Origin: F-183 sp964627455
GTDB lineage: Bacteria > Acidobacteriota > Terriglobia > Bryobacterales > Bryobacteraceae
DNA: 64,000 bases
Reading direction: 5' to 3'
NCBI GenBank assembly: GCA_964627455.1
Contig: CAZVKC010000013.1
Coordinates: 1-64,000 of the forward strand
This document shows positions 36,013-43,529 of this stretch, piece by piece. The translations under genes and the position numbers were made by a program. Position 1 is the first letter of the stretch; each line of letters opens with the position of its first letter. The notes under the pieces are model-generated. The model had not been told where the DNA came from. It ran no database searches and saw only the letters and a list, made by a program, of their open reading frames with translations.

Positions 36013-36612
36013 TCAGGTTCGCGGGAGCAGAAGATCGCGGAACCGTTGCCGGGCGCGAAAAAGCAGCACGCGAAGGTAGCCCCGGTCCACTGAGTGGCGG
36101 GTGCAGATATCGTCCTTATCTTCTTCCTGTAAAAAGACTTCCGTGAGGATCGCACGGTCGCGGCCGGGCATTTCCTCGAGCAGCCTGCGGACCAGTTCGC
36201 GCCGTTCCGCGGTGATGATGTTGGCCTCGAGATCCATGCTGGGATCCGGGCGCTCAAGGATCCCGGCGTCACTGCCGCCGGCGTACCGGCCCTCGCTGCG
36301 AAACCGTTCGAGCACGACGTTCCGGCAGACCGAATTGACGTAGTAGCCGATTTTCTCCGGTTGGGTGATCGTTTCGGGCGCGGTCTTGATGGTCTTCAGG
36401 ACGCGCAGCAACGTTTCCTGGCGGATGTCTTCGATCCAGGCGTTGTCGCGAAAGCGCGATTCGAGGCGGATCCGCAAGAGATCGCCGAAATAGTGAGCGA
36501 ACTCACGCTCCAGGTCACGGTCTCCCGAAGCCAGGCGCGAAAGGTCTTCCCTTGTAAACGTACGTCCCAACATCCCGCCCCCCGCAAGGATGGTGGACTC
36601 CCCCAAGCCCAT
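36013..36612 (-). CDS. ECF-type RNA polymerase sigma factor
   Basis: 199 residues. Sigma region 2 (about 30-100) reads RLASGDRDLEREFAHYFGDLLRIRLESRF followed by IEDIRQETLLRVLKTI, with the -10 recognition helix. Region 4 (about 140-195) has AERRELVRRLLEEMPGRDRAILTEVFLQEEDKDDICTRHSVDRGYLRVLLFRARQRFRD with a helix-turn-helix. No 1.1 or 3 region, as for ECF factors. It probably transcribes its own operon. The start could also be the ATG at 36573 (MLGRTF), which is nearer to the family start. It is the first gene of the four-gene unit and diverges from rpoD. Confidence 0.92.
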   Translation of the reverse strand: MGLGESTILAGGGMLGRTFTREDLSRLASGDRDLEREFAHYFGDLLRIRLESRFRDNAWIEDIRQETLLRVLKTIKTAPETITQPEKIGYYVNSVCRNVVLERFRSEGRYAGGSDAGILERPDPSMDLEANIITAERRELVRRLLEEMPGRDRAILTEVFLQEEDKDDICTRHSVDRGYLRVLLFRARQRFRDLLLPRT

Positions 36613-36925
36613 ATCAACTAAAGCGCAGTGTCCCGGTGAAAGGGGATAAACTTTTTGGAAAAAATTATCTCGACGGCAGCTCTGGCCATGAAGTGTTATT
36701 TAGGATACTGTCAAAAACGAGTGAATCGCTGTAACCAAAAGGCTGAGGAAACATCTTTCTAACAGGGACTTAACTTTGGCCCAACAGTTTGTTATACTGA
36801 AGGCCGAACCTTTAGGTCGGGAAGCCAGCGCGCTTTCGCGCATATGCACCTCAGCCAAGAGCACCCGCCGGGATCGAGTTCCAGTTCCTGAAATTCAACC
36901 GCCATTACAAGATGGAGAGGTAGCC
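36613..36925. promoter_or_regulatory. 313-bp intergenic region between ECF sigma gene and rpoD leader ORF
   Basis: No protein gene is convincing here. The region is AT-richer than its surroundings near 36640-36680 and 36690-36800. It holds the candidate rpoD promoter at 36770-36798 and, after it, two small hairpins: ccgaacct/aggtcgg (about 36804-36820) and gcgcg/cgcgc (about 36828-36841). Promoter space for the ECF operon lies at its left end; I could not define its -35/-10. Confidence 0.4.
36770..36798 (+). promoter_or_regulatory. candidate sigma-70 type promoter upstream of rpoD
   Basis: TTAACT (36770-36775) and TATACT (36793-36798) are 17 bp apart and each match the consensus at four or five of six positions. 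This would give a transcript start near 36805 and a 5' leader of about 240 bases before the GTG of rpoD, with the small ORF at 36926 inside it. Confidence 0.45.
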
Positions 36926-37027
36926 ATGTGCCTGCACGCGGTATGTGGATCGAAACGTCGCGTTTCCGCGTCTAACATACCAGGGAGCATGGCGCCTCTG
37001 CGCTGCAAGACGGGTTTCTGCGCGTAG
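36926..37027 (+). CDS. 33-residue cysteine-containing leader ORF before rpoD
   Basis: ATG 36926 has GGAGAGG (36914-36920) 5 bases upstream. The frame stops with TAG at 37025-37027, 16 bases before the proposed rpoD start. The peptide has four cysteines (positions 2, 7, 27, 32) and several arginines and matches no family I know. Its position between promoter and gene suggests a leader peptide that controls rpoD translation, but it could be chance. It has been read in the phase other than the rpoD frame. Confidence 0.35.
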   Translation: MCLHAVCGSKRRVSASNIPGSMAPLRCKTGFCA

Positions 37028-37043
37028 GGAGTGCACGAAAAAA

Positions 37044-38561
37044 GTGGAATACGAAGATAATTTAGAACCACACGAGGCGATAGCCCTCAACTTTGATGAA
37101 GATGCGAACTTCTTCCACCCGGAAGAGCTGCCCGAAGGCGAAGAGGCGGCTCCTCAGGAAGAATCCATCTACACCGACGACCCGGTCCGCGTGTACCTGC
37201 GCGAGATGGGCGCGGTGCCACTGCTCACTCGCGAAGGTGAAGTCAATCTGGCAAGGCGGATGGAGCGCGGCAAGCTCCGGATGCACAAGGCGATCAGCCG
37301 GTCTCCCCTCATTCAGAACCTGGTGCTCGAATGGGCAGACCAACTGAAGCGCGGCGAAGAAGAACTGGACGAACTGGTCGACATCGGCGGCGACATTGAA
37401 GACGGCACGGCCCAGGACACCCGGCGCCGCAACGAACTGAAGGCGCAGTTCCTCGAAATCACCGCGCTGCAGAAGAAGATGCTGCAGACGGAAGAGAAAG
37501 CGGGCCAAGTCCCGGCTTCCAACAAGAAGTTGCGCAAGAAGTGGCACGTAAAGGTGCTGCGGTCCCGGGTCGATCTGTCGAAGGGTCTGCGCGCGATCCC
37601 GTTCCAGAATCTGCGCTGGCGGCAGTTCGTCAAGGAACTCGAGAAGGCTGTTGAAGAGATCAACCACCTGCACATCGAACTGCGCAAGGTGGAAGAGCGC
37701 AAGACGCAGGCCAACGAAGCCCGCGCCAAGGAAATCAAGCGTGAGATCCGCAAGCGCGAACACATCGCCGGCGCCACGCTGTCGGAACTCCGCCACTCGC
37801 TGAGTGTGATCCGGCAGGGTGAAGTCGAAGCCGAGCGCGCCAAGAAGGACCTCGTCGAGGCCAACCTTCGTCTCGTCGTTTCGGTCGCCAAGAAGTACGT
37901 CAACCGCGGCCTGCACCTGCTGGACCTGATCCAGGAAGGCAACATCGGCCTGATGCGCGCGGCCGACAAGTTCGAATACCGCCGCGGCTACAAGTTTTCG
38001 ACCTACGCCACCTGGTGGATCCGGCAGGCGATCACCCGCGCCATCGCGGACCAGTCGCGCACCATCCGCATCCCGGTGCACATGAACGAGAGCATGAACA
38101 AGTTCCTGCGCGCGACCCGCGAACTCGAAAAGGAACTGGGGCGCGCTCCGACGAACGAAGAAATCTCGCGCCGTATGGACATCCCGGTGGAAAAGGTCCA
38201 GAAGCTGAAAACCATTTCGCGCGACCCCGTGTCGCTCGAAACCCCGGTTGGACGCGACGGCGAATCCGCGCTGGGCGACCTGATCGAAGACCGCTGGGTG
38301 GGATCGCCGGTGGACACCGTCATCGACTCGAACGTCCGCGACGAAACGGCGAACATCCTGAAGACGCTGTCGCCGAAGGAAGAAAAGGTCATCCGGCTGC
38401 GTTTCGGCATCGGTTGCGAACGCGAACACACGCTCGAGGAGATCGGGCAGGAGTTCGACGTCACGCGCGAACGGATCCGGCAGATCGAAGCGAAGGCGTT
38501 GCGCCAACTGCGCTCGCCGGAACGCGCCCGCCACCTGCGCGCGCTGCTCGCGGCTCGTTAA
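37044..38561 (+). CDS. rpoD: primary RNA polymerase sigma factor
   Basis: 505 residues from GTG 37044. The vegetative sigma factor directs RNA polymerase to housekeeping promoters. TDDPVRVYLREMGAVPLLTREGE is region 1.2; LVVSVAKKYVNRGLHLLDLIQEGNIGLMRAADKFEYRRGYKFSTYATWWIRQAI is region 2 with the RpoD box; RFGIGCEREHTLEEIGQEFDVTRERIRQIEAKALRQLR is region 4.2. Between regions 1.2 and 2.1 lies a charged helical insertion. Region 1.1 is very short or missing. I chose GTG 37044 (MEYEDNLEPHEA) and not the GTG at 36945, because the 33 residues between have no sense and overlap the leader ORF. A ribosome site (gggag) lies 12 bases upstream. It ends before a strong terminator. Confidence 0.95.
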   Translation: MEYEDNLEPHEAIALNFDEDANFFHPEELPEGEEAAPQEESIYTDDPVRVYLREMGAVPLLTREGEVNLARRMERGKLRMHKAISRSPLIQNLVLEWADQLKRGEEELDELVDIGGDIEDGTAQDTRRRNELKAQFLEITALQKKMLQTEEKAGQVPASNKKLRKKWHVKVLRSRVDLSKGLRAIPFQNLRWRQFVKELEKAVEEINHLHIELRKVEERKTQANEARAKEIKREIRKREHIAGATLSELRHSLSVIRQGEVEAERAKKDLVEANLRLVVSVAKKYVNRGLHLLDLIQEGNIGLMRAADKFEYRRGYKFSTYATWWIRQAITRAIADQSRTIRIPVHMNESMNKFLRATRELEKELGRAPTNEEISRRMDIPVEKVQKLKTISRDPVSLETPVGRDGESALGDLIEDRWVGSPVDTVIDSNVRDETANILKTLSPKEEKVIRLRFGIGCEREHTLEEIGQEFDVTRERIRQIEAKALRQLRSPERARHLRALLAAR

Positions 38562-38587
38562 ACATCGCACTACACCCATTTGCAAAG

Positions 38588-38617
38588 CCCGGTCGCCCCA
38601 AACGGCCGGGTTTTTTT
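38588..38617 (+). terminator. rho-independent terminator of rpoD
   Basis: An 8-bp stem with one G-U pair (38588-38595 with 38603-38610, core cccgg/ccggg), a 7-base loop and seven T residues (38611-38617). It begins 26 bases after the rpoD stop. Confidence 0.92.
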
Positions 38618-38650
38618 GTGCCTTCGCGGACCTCCGCGCTATTCTGAATC

Positions 38651-39448
38651 ATGGAACTCGCCATTTACCAGGTGGACGCCTTCACGTCCCGGCTTTTTGG
38701 CGGCAACCCGGCCGCCATCGTCCCACTCGAGGGCGCATGGCTACCCGATTCGACGATGCAGTCGATCGCCGCTGAAAACAACCTCGCCGAAACCGCCTTT
38801 TTCATTCGCAAAACAGAGGGACGCTACGATTTGCGCTGGTTCACTCCAGGCATGGAAATCGACCTCTGCGGCCATGCGACGCTGGCGTCGGCAGCCGTGA
38901 TCTTCACGCACCTGGAACCGGCGGCAACGCGCGTCGCGTTCGACACGAAGTCCGGCGAGTTAGTGGTGACGAAGGACCCTTCGACCGGTCGCCTGGCGAT
39001 GGACTTCCCTTCGCGTCCCCCCGAGCCCGGCGCCGTGGATTCGCGCCTGAAAGCCGCGCTCGGCGGGCATCCGGTGCAGGTGATGGCGGCTCGCGACTAC
39101 TTCGTGATTTACGAGAGCGAGGACGAGGTTCGCGCGCTCCAGCCCGACATGCGGGAGCTGAAGCAACTCGACCGGTTCGGCATCATCGTGACGGCGCCGG
39201 GCAAAGAGGTCGACTTCGTATCGCGCTTCTTCGCCCCGGCAGCGGGCGTCGATGAGGATCCTGTGACCGGATCCGCGCACTGTACGCTCATCCCGTACTG
39301 GGCGGAACGCCTCGGCAAGACTGAACTGCGGGCGCAGCAGATTTCGCCGCGGGTCGGGGACCTGTGGTGTTCGCTGCGCGAAGGCGGCCGGGTCACCATG
39401 GCCGGATACGCAGTTGAGTATCTCCGCGGCACGATTACAATTCCTTAG
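38651..39448 (+). CDS. PhzF-family epimerase/isomerase-like protein
   Basis: 265 residues. ELAIYQVDAFTSRLFGGNPAAIVPL (1-26), SIAAENNLAETAFFIRKTEGRYDLRWFTPGMEIDLCGHATLASA and DPVTGSAHCTLIPYWAERLGK are the PhzF blocks of a diaminopimelate-epimerase fold; Glu in NLAETAF is the catalytic acid position. Most PhzF-like proteins are not phenazine enzymes, and no phenazine genes are near, so the substrate is unknown. It is monocistronic, between the rpoD terminator and the DUF4397 gene. Confidence 0.92.
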   Translation: MELAIYQVDAFTSRLFGGNPAAIVPLEGAWLPDSTMQSIAAENNLAETAFFIRKTEGRYDLRWFTPGMEIDLCGHATLASAAVIFTHLEPAATRVAFDTKSGELVVTKDPSTGRLAMDFPSRPPEPGAVDSRLKAALGGHPVQVMAARDYFVIYESEDEVRALQPDMRELKQLDRFGIIVTAPGKEVDFVSRFFAPAAGVDEDPVTGSAHCTLIPYWAERLGKTELRAQQISPRVGDLWCSLREGGRVTMAGYAVEYLRGTITIP

Positions 39449-39610
39449 TATTTTTTACATCCACCGGGCAACCGCCAGCTTCTAAGGTACTAGCCGGATG
39501 TTACGAACAGAAGCGGAACCAACCGCTTCGAGACGACCGGCTGGATCTCTGACACGCGCACATCCTCGCGCGCTGTTCTTTACAGTTCTCTACCAAGGAG
39601 TTTTGCCCAA

Positions 39611-40294
39611 ATGAAGTTGGCTCTTGCCGCTCTTGCGCTGGGAGTGTGTCTGTTCCCGGCCTCTGCTCTTGCTCAACGTGTTCGCGTGGTGCACGCGAGC
39701 CCCGACGCACCCGCCGTGGACGTGTTCGTCGACGGCGGCGCTGCGATTGATTCGCTGCCGTTCGGTGAATACACCGACTATGTTTCGCTGCCTGCCGGCG
39801 AACATAAGTTCGAAGTGAAGGTCGCCGGTACGAACACCGTCGTGACCGATGTGACCGCAACCCTTCCGACCGGCGGTGACTTCACCGTCATCGCGACCGG
39901 CTTTGTTACGCCCGGTAAGGGCGAAGCGTTCCGCCTGCTGCTGTTGCAGGACGACAATACGATGCCCGCCAATGGACGCGCGCATGTTCGCGTGATTCAT
40001 GCGGCTCCGTCTGCTCCGAACGTCGACGTGTACTTTGGTTCGCCCTTCCTCTCGGTTCGCACCCGCGACGCCGTGTTGAAGAACGTTCCGTTCGGCGTTG
40101 CGTCGGGCTACCTGCCGGTTCCCTCCGTCGCTCAGTACGCTGCCCGCATCACCCCGGCGGGAAGCAAGAACATTGCGATCGACGGCCAGCGTCTGGTGCT
40201 CGGCGAAAAGCTGGTGACGACCTTCATCGCGATCGACAACAAGGGTGGCGGCGCGCCGTTCACGATCCTTGCCCTGCTCGACCGCGTGTACTAA
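39611..40294 (+). CDS. secreted DUF4397 protein
   Basis: 227 residues with a signal peptide (MKLALAALALGVCLFPASALAQ). Two DUF4397 units follow: RVRVVHASPDAPAVDVFVDG...AGEHKFEVKVAGT and HVRVIHAAPSAPNVDVYFGS...YAARITPAGS. These are beta-sandwich domains of exported proteins with unknown role. AAGGAG stands 8 bases before the ATG, and the codons are biased towards few choices (CGC, GTC, ACC, CTG), which suggests a well-expressed gene. The 162 bp upstream contains no ORF and probably the promoter. A hairpin with T-rich end follows. Confidence 0.9.
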   Translation: MKLALAALALGVCLFPASALAQRVRVVHASPDAPAVDVFVDGGAAIDSLPFGEYTDYVSLPAGEHKFEVKVAGTNTVVTDVTATLPTGGDFTVIATGFVTPGKGEAFRLLLLQDDNTMPANGRAHVRVIHAAPSAPNVDVYFGSPFLSVRTRDAVLKNVPFGVASGYLPVPSVAQYAARITPAGSKNIAIDGQRLVLGEKLVTTFIAIDNKGGGAPFTILALLDRVY

Positions 40295-40324
40295 ACGCAG
40301 TTCCCCCAACCCGTCAGTCTCTTC

Positions 40325-40352
40325 GGGAGGTCCTTGCCGGGCCTCCCTCTTT
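40325..40352. terminator. bidirectional terminator between DUF4397 gene and RDD gene
   Basis: A 9-bp stem (40325-40333 with 40339-40347, core gggagg/cctccc, one G-U) has a 5-base loop and a T-rich tail (tcttttattt) on the plus strand. It follows the DUF4397 stop by 30 bases and abuts the end of the RDD gene at 40352. Confidence 0.75.
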
Positions 40353-41119
40353 TATTTGCGGTACAGGACTTCCACGACGTTGCGAACATACTGCTCGTCG
40401 CCCAGCGCTTCGGTGACTTCGGGTGGAAATTCGACCAGTGACCGGAAGTGGGCGGCGAGATCCGCGAAGACGGTGAGCCGCGATGAAGCGTCGAGGTCTT
40501 CGCGCCGGATCAGCGCGTGAAGCGCGAGTGCGGCGAGTTCCGGGCGGACCTTCTGCCTCAGTTGCGCGCAGAGCCGGCGATGTTCGAGCAGCGAATTGAA
40601 TTTGGAGCCGAGGATCTGCGCGAGATCGGGCTGTGAGACGCCCGGTGTGCGGATGACGGCGGTTCCCGCGGCGATGTCGCCCAACCGCTGCATGTTCGGA
40701 TTCCACAATGCGGCGGCGCCGCCGACCAGATAGAAGGCGGGGAGTCCGTCGACCAGGCGCAGCAGATTGCGGATGATCACCTGGCTTGGTTCGAGCCGCA
40801 AGCCGCCCGCATCGACCACGCGCAGCTTGAAGATCCGCTTGCCGAGAGTCTGCCCGTGCAAGCGCCATTCGCAGAAGATGCCATAGGCGAATGTGTAGAC
40901 GAAGTAGACGACGATCGAGACTGCGCCCGATACGTCGGGTCCGAACAGTTGCAGCGGCGCGAGCAGGATGCCGGTGATCTTGGTGAGGCCGGAGATGACG
41001 AGCAGGTCCACGAGCATCGCCAGCATGCGGCTCACCGGGCCCGCCAGAGGCAGTGAGAACTCGATGCCTTCAGGCGTACGAATGGGCAGCGCGTCATGCC
41101 GCGCCGTCGTGGCGGTCAT
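40352..41119 (-). CDS. RDD-family membrane protein
   Basis: 255 residues from ATG 41119. A longer frame upstream is only the phase over the SpoIIM-like gene. The first half has the RDD block SRMLAMLVDLLVISGLTKITG (Arg and the Asp of the first helix) and helices, then GQTLGKRIFKLRVVDAGGLRLEPSQVIIRNLLRLVD, the RDD-family loop with two charged residues. The second ~80 residues are soluble and helical. RDD proteins are proposed ion transporters; the reaction is unproven. Its ATG overlaps the TGA of the SpoIIM-like gene (ATGA), so they are coupled; this RDD-plus-SpoIIM pairing recurs in actinobacteria and acidobacteria next to MoxR/DUF58 genes, which are absent here. Confidence 0.88.
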   Translation of the reverse strand: MTATTARHDALPIRTPEGIEFSLPLAGPVSRMLAMLVDLLVISGLTKITGILLAPLQLFGPDVSGAVSIVVYFVYTFAYGIFCEWRLHGQTLGKRIFKLRVVDAGGLRLEPSQVIIRNLLRLVDGLPAFYLVGGAAALWNPNMQRLGDIAAGTAVIRTPGVSQPDLAQILGSKFNSLLEHRRLCAQLRQKVRPELAALALHALIRREDLDASSRLTVFADLAAHFRSLVEFPPEVTEALGDEQYVRNVVEVLYRK

Positions 41120-42132
41120 GCCGGTTGCTCCTGCTGCCGTCCCGCGCGCCAGAGAAAGAAGAGCAACGCCGCGAGTTCCGCGCAGCCGAACGCGATTTTG
41201 ACGCCGTACGGGAGCACGGGTTCGTGATACTGCGAGAAGAACGCTTCGACGACGCCGGCCCAGACGAGGAATACGGCCGCGCCGCCGATCAGCGTGACGA
41301 TATCCGGCCCCGCCTTGCGTAAGCGTTCGCGCTGCGACAGACGGCGGTCGCCCCAGCCGATGAGAGCGTGTGCGATGACGAGTCCCGCCTGCCCGCCGAG
41401 CAAAATCGCGGGGATCTCGATGACGCCGTGCGGCAGCAGCCATCCGAGCAGGAAGATGAGCTGTCCATCGGCGATGTAGTCGAAGGCGACCGCGCCGAGG
41501 ATCACGCCGTTGTAAAACAGGAGCGCCGTGGTTCCGATGCCGAAGGTCACGCCGAGGCCCATGGTGAGGATCGCGACCTGCGTGTTGTGGGTCATCAGGC
41601 TGGCGGAGAATCGCGTCTTCTGCCCGCTGAGCTTCTCGCCCTTGGATTTCATTTCGTCGGCCACGCGTTCGCTCGGCTTGCCCGTGAGATGACTGAACGG
41701 CATGATGACGGACTTCGCCTCGCTGTCGATCGCCAGTGCGACACATCCGAATACGCAGCCCAGGATCGTCAGCGCCAGCGACATTTGAAACGCCTGCCAG
41801 CGGCGGCGGAAGGTCTGCGGAAACGTCTGTGTGAACCAGCGCCAGGGATGAAACGGCGCTCGCTCGCTCGATTCATGGATCTCCGCATAAGCGCGCGAGG
41901 TCAACCATTCGAGATAGCGCGTGAGTTCCGGTTCGGCGGCGAGGGTCGACACTTTCGCGAGACCGGACGCGGTGCGCTGGTACAGGTAATGAAAGCGCTG
42001 TGCTTCGGCGACCGGCAGGCGCAGGTCGGGATCGTTCTCGAAGCGTTTCAGTAGCGCCTCAAGCGCGTCCCAGTGCGGCCGTTCGGATTCGACGAAACGT
42101 GGGAGATCGATAAGCATCGCTCGCCTTTTCAT
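41116..42132 (-). CDS. SpoIIM-family (DUF95) membrane protein
   Basis: 338 residues. The N-terminal ~110 residues are soluble and helical (LPRFVESERPHWDALEALLKRF); then about five hydrophobic helices with the family's LTHNTQVAILTMGLGVTFGIGTTALLFYNGVILGAVAF and HGVIEIPAILLGGQAGLVIAHAL segments. In Bacillus SpoIIM acts in engulfment peptidoglycan remodelling, but in non-sporulating bacteria the family occurs with RDD proteins and its function is unknown. This organism is not expected to sporulate. It is the first of a two-gene unit and is divergent from the sulfatase gene (26 bp apart). Confidence 0.85.
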   Translation of the reverse strand: MKRRAMLIDLPRFVESERPHWDALEALLKRFENDPDLRLPVAEAQRFHYLYQRTASGLAKVSTLAAEPELTRYLEWLTSRAYAEIHESSERAPFHPWRWFTQTFPQTFRRRWQAFQMSLALTILGCVFGCVALAIDSEAKSVIMPFSHLTGKPSERVADEMKSKGEKLSGQKTRFSASLMTHNTQVAILTMGLGVTFGIGTTALLFYNGVILGAVAFDYIADGQLIFLLGWLLPHGVIEIPAILLGGQAGLVIAHALIGWGDRRLSQRERLRKAGPDIVTLIGGAAVFLVWAGVVEAFFSQYHEPVLPYGVKIAFGCAELAALLFFLWRAGRQQEQPA

Positions 42133-42158
42133 TGTGCCATTCGAAGTAGAATCTGGAA

Positions 42159-43469
42159 GTGCGTATCTCGCGGCGAACTTTCCTGGCGGGAGCTTCGGGA
42201 GCGGCGGCTACTGCTGCTCTTGCGGCATCCCGGCAACCCAACATTGTTCTGATCATTTCCGACGACCATGGCTGGACCGATTACGGTTTCATGGGGCATC
42301 CCCACGTTCGGACTCCGAACATCGACCGGCTGGCTTCGGAATCCCTGCTGTTTTCACGCGGCTATGTGACCTCGAGTTTGTGCCGGCCGTCGCTCGCGTC
42401 GATCATGACGGGCTTGTATCCGCACCAGCATCTGATCACCGGCAACGATCCCCCGGGAAAGGCGATGGATCCGCAGAACCGCGCCTCGATGGTCGAGATC
42501 TTCCGGAAGTCGAAGACGATCGTCGGTGAACTCGGCGAGGCGGGGTACGTCAGCCATCAATCCGGCAAGTGGTGGGAAGGTGAGTGCACCTGCTGCGGCT
42601 TCACCGAGTGCATGTCGCACGGCGATGTGTCGCGAGGCGGCCGCCACGGCGATGTCGGACTCAAGATCGGCCGCGAAACGATGCAGCCGGTTTTCGATTT
42701 TGTCGATCGGGCGGGAGCGAAGCCGTTCCTGCTCTGGTACGCGCCGATGATGCCGCATCAGCCGCATAACCCGCCCGAGCGGATCCTCGTGAAATACGCG
42801 TCGAAGCTTCCGGAAGCGCAAGCGAAGTACCTGGCGATGATCGAGTGGTTCGACGAGACGGTCGGGCAACTGGTCAGCTATCTCGAACGCAAGGGACTCG
42901 CCGACAACACGCTGTTCGTCTATCTCGCCGACAACGGCTGGGTGCAACTGGAAGGCAAACAGACGCTATTTGCGACGCGCGCCAAACTGTCGCCGTACGA
43001 CGCCGGTTCGCGGACCCCGATCTTTTACCGGTGGAAGGGGCGCATCACGCCGCGGCGCGACGACCGCACGCTTGCGACCAGCCTCGACGTCGCGCCGACG
43101 GTGCTCGCCGCTGCAGGCCGTAAGGCCCCGGCGGCGTGGCAGGGCATCAACGTCCTCGACCGGGCGCGCCTCGAAAAGCGCCAGTGGGTGGCGGGCGCGA
43201 ACTTCGTTCACACGTCGATCGACATCCGCCGGCCGTCGGCGAACCTGAAGTATCGCTGGATCGTGCGCGGCGAGTGGAAGCTTGTGGTTCCATACGAGCC
43301 GAACCTCGAACTGCCGGTGTGGGAGCAGTTGCCGGACAAGGCGTGGTCGCGCAAGCCGGAACTGTACGACGTGGTGCGGGATCCCGGCGAGAAGCAGGAT
43401 CTGGCGGCGGCGCGTCCGGAAGTCGTGCGTGCATTGCTGGTGGAGGCCGACCGGTGGTGGACTCCTTAG
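42159..43469 (+). CDS. sulfatase with Tat signal and non-canonical CxPSL motif
   Basis: 436 residues from GTG 42159. RISRRTFLAGASGAAATAALAAS is a twin-arginine signal. IVLIISDDHGWTDYGFMGHP has the metal-binding DD (35-36). The sulfatase signature should read C-x-P-S-R; here it is SSLCRPSLASIMTG with Cys75, Pro77 and Ser78, but Leu79 in place of Arg. Cys75 would be turned into formylglycine. Later blocks (LWYAPMMPHQPHNPP, ADNGWVQLEG) are as in the arylsulfatase A family. The sulfated substrate, probably a polysaccharide, cannot be told. Close relatives with CRPSL exist in PVC bacteria, to my memory, so activity is not excluded. Single gene, divergent from the SpoIIM-like gene. Confidence 0.88.
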   Translation: MRISRRTFLAGASGAAATAALAASRQPNIVLIISDDHGWTDYGFMGHPHVRTPNIDRLASESLLFSRGYVTSSLCRPSLASIMTGLYPHQHLITGNDPPGKAMDPQNRASMVEIFRKSKTIVGELGEAGYVSHQSGKWWEGECTCCGFTECMSHGDVSRGGRHGDVGLKIGRETMQPVFDFVDRAGAKPFLLWYAPMMPHQPHNPPERILVKYASKLPEAQAKYLAMIEWFDETVGQLVSYLERKGLADNTLFVYLADNGWVQLEGKQTLFATRAKLSPYDAGSRTPIFYRWKGRITPRRDDRTLATSLDVAPTVLAAAGRKAPAAWQGINVLDRARLEKRQWVAGANFVHTSIDIRRPSANLKYRWIVRGEWKLVVPYEPNLELPVWEQLPDKAWSRKPELYDVVRDPGEKQDLAAARPEVVRALLVEADRWWTP

Positions 43470-43529
43470 TCCTGCAGTAAGAGCATCGCCCTACGTTGGG
43501 TGCTCCACGTTCCGTCGATCTATAGAACG

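Noticed and set aside
36945..37043. Upstream GTG start of rpoD
   Set aside because: The additional 33 residues look random, overlap the leader ORF, and do not resemble sigma region 1.1.
41120..41746. Upstream in-frame extension of the RDD protein
   Set aside because: It lies in the SpoIIM-like gene in another phase; the ATGA overlap at 41116-41119 gives the natural start.
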